A stretch of DNA of 64,000 bases from an uncultured Clostridia bacterium. Its GTDB lineage: Bacteria > Bacillota > Clostridia > Christensenellales > UBA1242. The notes under the pieces are model-generated. The model made no database searches. It was not told where the DNA came from and saw only the letters and a program-made list of their open reading frames with translations. The stretch spans positions 124,001 to 188,000 of the forward strand of contig CAKVHF010000001.1 in NCBI GenBank assembly GCA_934748015.1, given 5' to 3'. A program made the translations under genes and the position numbers. Below are positions 28,648 through 35,714 of this stretch, one piece after another (the first letter of the stretch is position 1; the number at the start of each line of letters is the position of its first letter).

Positions 28648-29373
28648 ATGGCAAAAGATGTAGAGTTAAACAACTTGCCTGAGCATATTGCTTTTATAAT
28701 AGACGGCAATGGAAGATGGGCAAAAAAGCGGGGGCTTCCTCGCAATATGGGGCACAAAGCAGGGTTTAATACTCTGAAAAAAGTATGTAAATATTGTTTT
28801 GAATTTGGTATCAAGTATGTATCAATTTATGCATTTTCTACTGAGAACTGGAATAGACCTAAGGCAGAGGTTGATGGACTAATTGAGATATTTAAGAAAT
28901 ATTTCAATTCGGAAGAGTTTATTAGAGATTATCCCGATGTTAGACTTAACATAATGGGTGATTATACTAGGTTTCCGCAAGTGTTGGTTGATACAGCAGA
29001 TAAGCTTATTGATGCAACCAAGGATAATACAAAATTTGTCCTAAATATAGGTATAAATTATAGTGGAAAGGACGAGATTGTTCGTGCTATTAACAATATT
29101 ATCCGTGATGGCGTGAAGGATGTAGACAGATCGGTTGTAGATAGATATCTATACACAGCAGGTCAGCCAGAACCCGACTATATCATTCGAACCAGTGGCG
29201 AGGAGAGGCTTAGCAACTTTATGCTATGGCAATGTGCGTATAGCGAGTTGTATTTCCCTAAGACTTTGTGGCCAGACTTTAAGAAAAAAGAATTAATAGA
29301 TGCTCTCAAAGAATACTCTAGAAGAAATAGAAGATTTGGAAGCATTAAAGAAGAAGGAACTAATGAAAACTAG
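28648..29373 (+). CDS. uppS: Isoprenyl (undecaprenyl) diphosphate synthase
   Basis: 241 residues; cis-prenyl transferase making the C55 lipid carrier for cell-wall synthesis. Hallmarks: HIAFIIDGNGRWAK with catalytic Asp 19, GHKAG, YAFSTENW, and the C-terminal IRTSGEERLSNFMLWQCAYSEL. AGGAG lies 14 nt upstream of the ATG. It overlaps cdsA by 11 bases. The preceding 28388-28647 leader contains no gene I can support, although it is purine-rich with repeated AGTAG/GGTGAG blocks. Confidence 0.96.
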   Translation: MAKDVELNNLPEHIAFIIDGNGRWAKKRGLPRNMGHKAGFNTLKKVCKYCFEFGIKYVSIYAFSTENWNRPKAEVDGLIEIFKKYFNSEEFIRDYPDVRLNIMGDYTRFPQVLVDTADKLIDATKDNTKFVLNIGINYSGKDEIVRAINNIIRDGVKDVDRSVVDRYLYTAGQPEPDYIIRTSGEERLSNFMLWQCAYSELYFPKTLWPDFKKKELIDALKEYSRRNRRFGSIKEEGTNEN

Positions 29374-30316
29374 AATTTTGTCAAGTGTTGCAGTCTTTGC
29401 AATTATTGCTATTGCTATTGCTTCTAGACTGCTTACACCTTATGTATTTGATGCAATATTTTTGATCGCTGGTGTTGTTGGAACAATTGAGGTAACACGA
29501 GCATATAGCAACAACAAGAAGACTATCAATAGCAATATGACCAGTACATATATGCCTGTGTTATACATTGGTCTACTATATGTTATTTTTACCAAAGGCA
29601 CACTACTTCATATGCTACTATATGTTGGTTGTATGGTTGTAGCATATTTCCTATTTAGTATATTTTTGTCCTTGCTATCCAAGGAAGATGTTAAGGCAGA
29701 AATGTTAAGAAACGGCTATCTTAAGTCATTTGCGAGGTATATTTTTGCTAAAGCGTTTAGAACAATTGCAATAATTTTTTACCCAGCAGTGTTATTTATG
29801 TGCTTGATTGTACTTAACCATCTAGAGAGTTTCTATATCGTAACAGAGGAGACTACTATTAAGTCAATCACTATATTCCTAGACTACATGATCATAGCAT
29901 GCTTTGTATGTTCAACCTTAACAGATACTTTTGCAATGCTTATTGGTTGCAAAGTTGGTGGGCCAAAACTGTGTCCAAATATCAGTCCTAAGAAGACTGT
30001 TAGTGGTGCTATATCTGGACTATTATTTGGAATAATTGGTGTATTAGGATTATACATGATTTATAGTACTAACGAGGCTTTTGTGGGGCTGATCGAGGGA
30101 CTTAAGGTTAATTGGCTTCCAGTAATTTCATTTGCAGTGGTGGCACCAATATTATGTCAGGTAGGTGATATTTGTGCCAGCGCAATTAAACGAAAAAATA
30201 ATATTAAAGATTATGGTACTTTGATCCCAGGACACGGCGGTGTTATGGATCGAATGGATGGTCAGATATTTGTAGGTGCATTTGCTCTTATAATAAGTAT
30301 CTGCGTGTGCCTATAG
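29363..30316 (+). CDS. cdsA: Phosphatidate cytidylyltransferase
   Basis: 317 residues, polytopic membrane enzyme making CDP-diacylglycerol from phosphatidate and CTP. About eight helices; the CDS signature is complete near the end: SAIKRKNNIKDYGTLIPGHGG then DRMDG. The start at 29363 follows AAGGA and removes 21 charged residues that an upstream ATG at 29300 would add inside uppS. dxr normally follows cdsA in Firmicutes; instead there is a 200-bp gap containing a structured repeat. Confidence 0.95.
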   Translation: MKTRILSSVAVFAIIAIAIASRLLTPYVFDAIFLIAGVVGTIEVTRAYSNNKKTINSNMTSTYMPVLYIGLLYVIFTKGTLLHMLLYVGCMVVAYFLFSIFLSLLSKEDVKAEMLRNGYLKSFARYIFAKAFRTIAIIFYPAVLFMCLIVLNHLESFYIVTEETTIKSITIFLDYMIIACFVCSTLTDTFAMLIGCKVGGPKLCPNISPKKTVSGAISGLLFGIIGVLGLYMIYSTNEAFVGLIEGLKVNWLPVISFAVVAPILCQVGDICASAIKRKNNIKDYGTLIPGHGGVMDRMDGQIFVGAFALIISICVCL

Positions 30317-30331
30317 GTATTTATTAAGTTG

Positions 30332-30423
30332 TACTATGTAACAGCAATTGTGGGGTTGGTTACTAAGCAAGACAGATTGTCAGTTCTGTTAAGATTTTAG
30401 CCACAAAATAATGTTACATAGTA
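30332..30423. repeat. Long-stem palindromic element, variant copy
   Basis: Outer stem TACTATGTAAC (30332-30342) with GTTACATAGTA (30413-30423), 11 bp perfect; inside it TTGTGG/CCACAA and a CAG/CTG-containing hairpin (ACAGA/TCTGT, 30372-30389). Same plan as the clover-leaf elements but with weaker inner arms. Confidence 0.6.
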
Positions 30424-30518
30424 TATTTGTTGTAGAAATATGACAATATTGTTCATTTTTCTTGAAACGATAGTAGTACAATATATCTATAGCAATATAG
30501 AGTGTAAATGGAGATAAA

Positions 30519-31598
30519 ATGATAATATTACTTAATAGCTTTGCTAGTGTGATGTCAACAATCTGGGGTATAATATTGGCAGTGATCCTATTTGCTATTC
30601 TTATATCAATACACGAGTTAGGACACTATACAGCAGGCAAAATTTTTAAATTTAAAATCAACGAGTTTTCTATCGGATTTGGCAAAGCGATATACACTAA
30701 GAAGAAGAAAAATGGCGAGATATTTTCTATCCGTTTGATCCCGCTTGGCGGATATTGTGCCTTTGAGGGAGAAGAAGGCGGAAGTGATGTAGAGGGTGCA
30801 TTTAACAAGCAGGCTTGGTGGAAGCGACTGATTGTCTTGTTTGCAGGTGTATTCTTTAACTTTGTTTCTGCAATTATTATATCCATTCCGCTACTTATGG
30901 TGTGTGGCAATGCAATTCCACAAGTGCAAGGCTTTGCAGAGGGGTGTCCTAATCATATAGAGGCCAATATGGAAACAATCCAGGTGGGTGACAAGATTGT
31001 CGCAATTGACGGCAGAAAACCTACTTACACCAATGGCGGTGTAACCAATCTTACCAATCGCCAGGGTACAGATGCATATACTATCACAGTAGATAGAGAT
31101 GGTATTAAAGTAGATATCGAAGTTAACAATGTAGTTATTGGACAGGACAAGAACGGCAAAGATGTGTATGGATTGGGAGTTCAATGCAGTTATGTCAAGT
31201 ATGGTTTTTTCCAATCTTTATGGATGAGTACACCATTTTGTTTTGAAATGGCAGGTGATTGCATAAGGATAATTGGAGAACTATTTACAGGTGTAACTAG
31301 GCTATCTGATCTAGGTGGGCCAATAACCACAATAGGTATGGTGGCTAATGCCACTACGACAAGTTATTTGTATCTATTATTGTTATTCCCAGTTATTGCG
31401 GTCAACCTAGCAGTGTTTAACTTTTTGCCTTTTCCAGCACTGGATGGCGGAAGAGCGGTCTTTGTAATAATAGAGGGGATAAGGCGTAAGCCTATTAACC
31501 AGAAGGTGGAACAGACTATCCATTCTGTTGGACTAATGATACTATTTGCGTTTGTTATACTGGTTGATGTGTTACAGATATTTCATATCCAAGTATAG
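30519..31598 (+). CDS. rseP: RIP site-2 metalloprotease RseP
   Basis: 359 residues. Intramembrane zinc protease that cuts membrane-bound regulators and signal-peptide remnants. HELGH zinc motif at 32-36 in the first helix after residue 10, a PDZ domain (~120-225, containing GDKIVAIDGRKP), and the third zinc ligand region NFLPFPALDGGRAVF near 305-320. GGAG lies before the ATG. It lies in the uppS-cdsA-(dxr)-rseP order but 200 bp behind cdsA. The ORF after it is a shortened PolC. Confidence 0.95.
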   Translation: MIILLNSFASVMSTIWGIILAVILFAILISIHELGHYTAGKIFKFKINEFSIGFGKAIYTKKKKNGEIFSIRLIPLGGYCAFEGEEGGSDVEGAFNKQAWWKRLIVLFAGVFFNFVSAIIISIPLLMVCGNAIPQVQGFAEGCPNHIEANMETIQVGDKIVAIDGRKPTYTNGGVTNLTNRQGTDAYTITVDRDGIKVDIEVNNVVIGQDKNGKDVYGLGVQCSYVKYGFFQSLWMSTPFCFEMAGDCIRIIGELFTGVTRLSDLGGPITTIGMVANATTTSYLYLLLLFPVIAVNLAVFNFLPFPALDGGRAVFVIIEGIRRKPINQKVEQTIHSVGLMILFAFVILVDVLQIFHIQV

Positions 31599-31696
31599 TA
31601 ACGAATTTATAATTCCAATATAATAACTTAAGTCCGTTAAGAACCTAATGTTTTGCAAACATAATAAAAACACATTAATATAAAAAATAATACAAC

Positions 31697-33295
31697 ATGA
31701 AGAAATTTCTAGAATATTTGAATTCAATAGACGATAGATCCAAAGATCTAATTATTACAGGTGTAGAGTATGACTACAATAGCAATCGCATTGTTATTAA
31801 GGCACAGTACACCTGTGATACTTTTTTGGACGATGTGCGAAAGAAGTTAGAGAACGCAATATATGAGTATTTTGACAAAAAAATTGCGGTTGAGTTAAAA
31901 CTAAAAAAATACATAATAGATACGGATGTAATCAAAAATTATGTTATGTCGTACGTGTCGGCAAATTTTGCTAGCGTGTTGCAATCTGACAACACATTTG
32001 CAGTAGATGTCAATCTTAGAGAGGAAGATGGCGTATATGTGATAGTGATTAAGACCAATGCCGAAAATGATGCACACCTAAGGCAGAGTGGCTTTGAAGA
32101 TAGCATTTCAGAATATTTGAGAAGAGTTACAAAAGAGGATTATGATATCAGAATGCTGGTGATAGATAGCGATAGCGAGTACGATGCGGACATATTGCAA
32201 CAGAGATATAGTCTGCTTAACAATAACAACTTTGAGCATATCGAATACAATCCTATAGAGATCAGCAGTATACACAATTTGGTCGGTGAGATTGATGTAG
32301 ATTTTGTCTACCCAATAGCCACGTTTACAACTGAGCAAAAGTCGGCAGTTATAGTGGGTGAAGTTAGTTATTATAGAGTATCCGAGTATGAGAGCAGATT
32401 TAAGAACAAGGATGGCACATCCAAGACTGCCAAACGTGTTAATTTTGTCTTGAAAGACGGCAGTGACAAAATGAACTGCGTGTATTTCCCTAACAATGCC
32501 GATGTAGAGAAGATAGAAGAATTGGCTGATGGTGAAAAGATTGTAGTTAAGGGCGATATTGTAGATAACGAAGATAGAGGACTATCATTCAAAGTTAAAG
32601 CAATAGCACTATGTGCCTTTGAGCCATTTGTTAAGCCAGAGAGGGTTGTCGAGGCTAAAACTGTTAATGACAAATATTATTATGTTTCGCCTAAGCCATA
32701 TGTATCTGCCAATCAATCTGATTTATTTGTAAAAGAAGAGAAAATAGACGAATTTTTGCTGAACAATGATGTTGTGGTATTTGACCTAGAGACAACGGGA
32801 CTAAATGTTGTTGAGTGCCAAATAATAGAGATAGGTGCAGTCAAAATGCGACAAGGCAGAATTGTCGAAACATTTGAGACACTTGTTAAGCCGATAGGAC
32901 ATATCCCTGATGATGCAACTGCTGTCAACAATATAACCGATGAGATGGTTGCTGAGTGCTATAATATAGACCAGATTTTTCCAGATTTCTATAAGTTTAT
33001 AGACGGTTGCGTACTTGTGGCATACAACATCGCTTATGACTGCGGTGTATTGCAAGCATATGGTGACAAAAATGGATTTGCGATCAATAACAAGCAGGTT
33101 GATGCCTTGAAATTAGCCAAAAAAGCTTTGCCGGAATATAAGAGTCATAAACTAGGCAAAGTTGTAAAAATCTTGAATATAACTCTAGACAATGCACACC
33201 GTGCAATCTTCGATACAATTGCAACTGCTGAGGTGCTTAAGGTGACACTTAATATGTTGTCTGAAGAGGATAAAAAGCAGATTTTGGGTGAGTGA
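31697..33295 (+). CDS. PolC-derived DEDDh 3'-5' exonuclease without polymerase domain
   Basis: 532 residues. Residues ~1-190 resemble the divergent N-terminal part of PolC, ~215-310 an OB-fold (VIVGEVSYYRVSEYESR, GEKIVVKGDIV), ~355-520 a DEDDh exonuclease: D363-x-E365 (VFDLETTGL), D448 (VAYNIAYDCG), H501-x4-D506 (NAHRAIFD). The PHP and polymerase halves of PolC (~1400 residues) are missing, and only 195 bp separate it from rimP, so there is no room for a frameshifted remainder. Its place between rseP and rimP is exactly that of polC. The active-site residues are intact, so it is probably a working exonuclease on DNA or RNA. The replicative polymerase must be encoded elsewhere. Confidence 0.8.
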   Translation: MKKFLEYLNSIDDRSKDLIITGVEYDYNSNRIVIKAQYTCDTFLDDVRKKLENAIYEYFDKKIAVELKLKKYIIDTDVIKNYVMSYVSANFASVLQSDNTFAVDVNLREEDGVYVIVIKTNAENDAHLRQSGFEDSISEYLRRVTKEDYDIRMLVIDSDSEYDADILQQRYSLLNNNNFEHIEYNPIEISSIHNLVGEIDVDFVYPIATFTTEQKSAVIVGEVSYYRVSEYESRFKNKDGTSKTAKRVNFVLKDGSDKMNCVYFPNNADVEKIEELADGEKIVVKGDIVDNEDRGLSFKVKAIALCAFEPFVKPERVVEAKTVNDKYYYVSPKPYVSANQSDLFVKEEKIDEFLLNNDVVVFDLETTGLNVVECQIIEIGAVKMRQGRIVETFETLVKPIGHIPDDATAVNNITDEMVAECYNIDQIFPDFYKFIDGCVLVAYNIAYDCGVLQAYGDKNGFAINNKQVDALKLAKKALPEYKSHKLGKVVKILNITLDNAHRAIFDTIATAEVLKVTLNMLSEEDKKQILGE

Positions 33296-33343
33296 ACCCA
33301 AGTTATTATAGAGCAATTATGCTAAAAATGTAAAAACTTGTGT

Positions 33344-33470
33344 TATAATGCGACCGAATGACGCAAAAAAGTAACCAAAAGTATTGCCAAATATATATTA
33401 TTGTGATACAATAACAAAGAGTTTAATAGACTATGCCAAAGTGAGTTACTTGATGACTCACTTTAATTTT
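33344..33470 (+). promoter_or_regulatory. Promoter and hairpin leader of the rimP-nusA-infB operon
   Basis: Extended -10 TGTTATAAT (TATAAT at 33344-33349) with a poor -35. About 90 nt later AAAGTGAGT (33438-33446) pairs perfectly with ACTCACTTT (33456-33464), followed by AATTTTTG: an intrinsic terminator lying between promoter and rimP, so it could act as an attenuator of the operon. Confidence 0.5.
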
Positions 33471-33489
33471 TGAAAAAAGGATTAATGAT

Positions 33490-33954
33490 ATGAAGGGAAG
33501 TAGTGTACAAGAGCGTGCTGAGGAAATAATCAGACCTATAGCAGAAGAACTGGGGTATACTTTGGTTGAGGTGTCGTACAAGAAGGAAGTCGCAGGCATG
33601 ACACTGTGGGTATGTATAGACCGAGAAGGTGGCGTAGATATCAATGATTGCGAGAGATTGTCTAAGGCTTTGGATCAACCTCTAGACGATCAAGATGTAA
33701 CCAATGGTGCTAGTTACAATCTCAATGTTTCGTCCTATGGACTAGATAGAGCGTTTAAGACCGATTATGATTTCAACAAGCATCTTGGTCAAGAGATTGT
33801 TATTAAGTTTTATAAGCCATGGAATGGTAAAAAAGAAATCAGAGCAATTCTAGAAAGTTTTGATAAGGACAACATAACCATTGAATATGATGGTGAGATG
33901 CACACATTGTCCAAGAAAGACACAGCATTAATTCAGAAATACATAGAGTTTTAA
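33490..33954 (+). CDS. rimP: Ribosome maturation factor RimP
   Basis: 154 residues; helps assemble the 30S subunit. N-terminal alpha-beta domain (IRPIAEELGYTLVEVSYKKE, DCERLSKALDQPLD) and the diagnostic SYGLDRAFKTDYDFNKHLGQ followed by an SH3-like C-terminal domain. First gene of the rimP-nusA-ylxR-ylxQ-infB-rbfA order. AAAAGG upstream of the ATG. Confidence 0.95.
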   Translation: MKGSSVQERAEEIIRPIAEELGYTLVEVSYKKEVAGMTLWVCIDREGGVDINDCERLSKALDQPLDDQDVTNGASYNLNVSSYGLDRAFKTDYDFNKHLGQEIVIKFYKPWNGKKEIRAILESFDKDNITIEYDGEMHTLSKKDTALIQKYIEF

Positions 33955-33975
33955 AAAGATAAGGAGTTAGAAAAA

Positions 33976-35124
33976 ATGGTAAATAAGGATTTCTTCCTAG
34001 CATTGGAAGAACTAGAAACACAGAAGGGAATTAACAAAGAGTATTTCATAGAGTCATTGGAGTCAGCATTAACCAGTGCATACAAGAAGAATTTTGGCGA
34101 GGGCAAGAATGCACTAGTTAAGCTTAATCCAGATAGCAATTCTATCAAAGTGTACTCTTACAAAGTAGTAGTAGATGAGGTAACAGATCCAGACAAGGAA
34201 ATGAGTCTAAGAGATGCTAAGCTTATCAAGAAGTCAGCTAAGGTGGGCGATGAGATTGATAAGACAGAGGTCACTCCTAAGAACTTTGGTCGTATCGCAG
34301 CACAGACTGCTAAGCAAGTAGTTATGCAGAGACTTAGAGAAGCTGAGCGTGTTAAGATCATGGGTGAGATCAACACTAAGCAAGACGAGCTTATCACCGT
34401 TGTTGTAAGAAGGATAGAGGGAGAGAATATCTACTGTGATCTAGGTATCACTGAGTGTGAAGGTGTACTTGGTCCTAAGGATATCATCCCTAATGAGAAG
34501 TTTGCAATCAATTCTCGTATCAAAGTATATGTTAAGACTATAAGAGAGTCTTTTGGCATGCCTTATGTACAACTATCTCGTAGCAATGTTGGATTTGTTA
34601 AGAAACTATTTGAGTTAGAAGTCCCTGAGATTGTTAACGGCGAGGTTGTAATCCACAATATCGTTAGAGAGGCAGGCTACAGAACTAAGATTGCTGTATC
34701 TAGTCCTAACCCTAATGTAGATGCTATTGGTGCATGTGTAGGTAACAAGGGTATGAGAGTAGGTGCTATTATTGACGAATTGAAGGGTGAGAAAGTAGAT
34801 ATCGTACCTTATAGCGAGAACCCGGCAGAATTTATTGCATCAGCACTTAGCCCAGCAACTATTTTGCACATCGAACTTAACTACAATGCTAAAACATCAC
34901 TAGTTATTGTCCCTGACGACAAGTTGTCACTTGCTATCGGCAAGAGCGGTCAAAATGTAAGACTTGCTGCTAGACTTACTGGTTGGAAGATAGATGTTAA
35001 GGCAAAATCTGCTGTTCCATCACTTAACTTTGATGATACAGAGGCAGAAACCGCTGAGGCAAATACTAGTGAAACAACTGATGATTTGTTTGAAGATAAT
35101 AGTGCATTTGAGGATCTAGAATAA
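33976..35124 (+). CDS. nusA: Transcription termination/antitermination factor NusA
   Basis: 382 residues; RNA polymerase-binding factor controlling pausing and termination. N-terminal polymerase-binding domain (1-~125), S1 domain (~130-200, IEGENIYCDLGITECEGVLGPKD), two KH domains (~230-345, VDAIGACVGNKGMRV and LSLAIGKSGQNVRLAARLTGW), then a short acidic tail. No C-terminal acidic repeats, as usual in Firmicutes. AAGGAG precedes the start. Confidence 0.96.
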   Translation: MVNKDFFLALEELETQKGINKEYFIESLESALTSAYKKNFGEGKNALVKLNPDSNSIKVYSYKVVVDEVTDPDKEMSLRDAKLIKKSAKVGDEIDKTEVTPKNFGRIAAQTAKQVVMQRLREAERVKIMGEINTKQDELITVVVRRIEGENIYCDLGITECEGVLGPKDIIPNEKFAINSRIKVYVKTIRESFGMPYVQLSRSNVGFVKKLFELEVPEIVNGEVVIHNIVREAGYRTKIAVSSPNPNVDAIGACVGNKGMRVGAIIDELKGEKVDIVPYSENPAEFIASALSPATILHIELNYNAKTSLVIVPDDKLSLAIGKSGQNVRLAARLTGWKIDVKAKSAVPSLNFDDTEAETAEANTSETTDDLFEDNSAFEDLE

Positions 35125-35149
35125 TACTATATAAGATAGGTGATTGATT

Positions 35150-35416
35150 TTGAAGAAAGAAGTGCTTAGAATGTGTATCGTGTGCAGGCAAATGAAGCCA
35201 AAGGATGACTTAATTAGGGTAGTGTTTCACAACCCAGAATGCACTGAGTATAGCATTGATGTTCCTAAGACCAGTGGTCGTGGCGTATATATATGTAGGG
35301 ATGAGCAATGTATACACAAGTGTATTAAGTCCAAGGCATTTAATAGAGCATGTAAGTGCAATTTGCCTGAGAGTATTTATGAAGATTTGAAGAAGGTAGA
35401 ATTGAATGAAGGATAA
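35150..35416 (+). CDS. ylxR: YlxR family RNA-binding protein (RnpM)
   Basis: 88 residues; DUF448 protein, in B. subtilis reported to bind RNase P RNA. Family pattern: RMCIVCRQMKPKDDLIRVV, then a SGRGVYIC core with conserved Cys pairs. The TTG at 35150 is chosen because AGGTGA lies 6 nt upstream; an in-frame TTG at 35144 touches that site. Sits between nusA and the L7Ae-like gene and overlaps the latter. Confidence 0.9.
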   Translation: MKKEVLRMCIVCRQMKPKDDLIRVVFHNPECTEYSIDVPKTSGRGVYICRDEQCIHKCIKSKAFNRACKCNLPESIYEDLKKVELNEG

Positions 35417-35714
35417 GATGGCTACTTATTTAGGCTTTGCGATTAAGAGTGGCAATGTAGTGTACGGTGTAGATAATATTGAGGCGAAGTTGAGCAAGGT
35501 TGTAATTGCAATATTTGATGATAGACTAGGCGACAATTCGGTTAACAAACTTGGCAACTTGTGTATTAGAAATAACACCAAGATGTATAAGACAATCAAT
35601 TGTGATCTTGACTCAATTCTTGCAACGCACAACTGCAAAGCAATAGGCATAACATCAAAAGATTTGGCAAAAGCCATACAAGAATTAAATATATTAGAAG
35701 AGGTAAGACGTTGA
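35406..35714 (+). CDS. ylxQ: L7Ae-family RNA-binding protein YlxQ
   Basis: 102 residues with the L7Ae/L30e-type fold: YLGFAIKSGNVVYGVDNI at the start and IGITSKDLAKAIQEL at the end. Probably binds kink-turn RNA. Overlaps ylxR by 11 nt; an alternative start at 35418 (MATYLGFAIKSG) is equally possible. Its TGA overlaps the TTG start of infB (TTGA). Confidence 0.88.
   Translation: MKDKMATYLGFAIKSGNVVYGVDNIEAKLSKVVIAIFDDRLGDNSVNKLGNLCIRNNTKMYKTINCDLDSILATHNCKAIGITSKDLAKAIQELNILEEVRR

Noticed and set aside
33296..33489. Remainder of polC hidden by a frameshift
   Set aside because: Only 194 bp lie before rimP, they carry the operon promoter and hairpin, and no frame encodes PHP or polymerase motifs.
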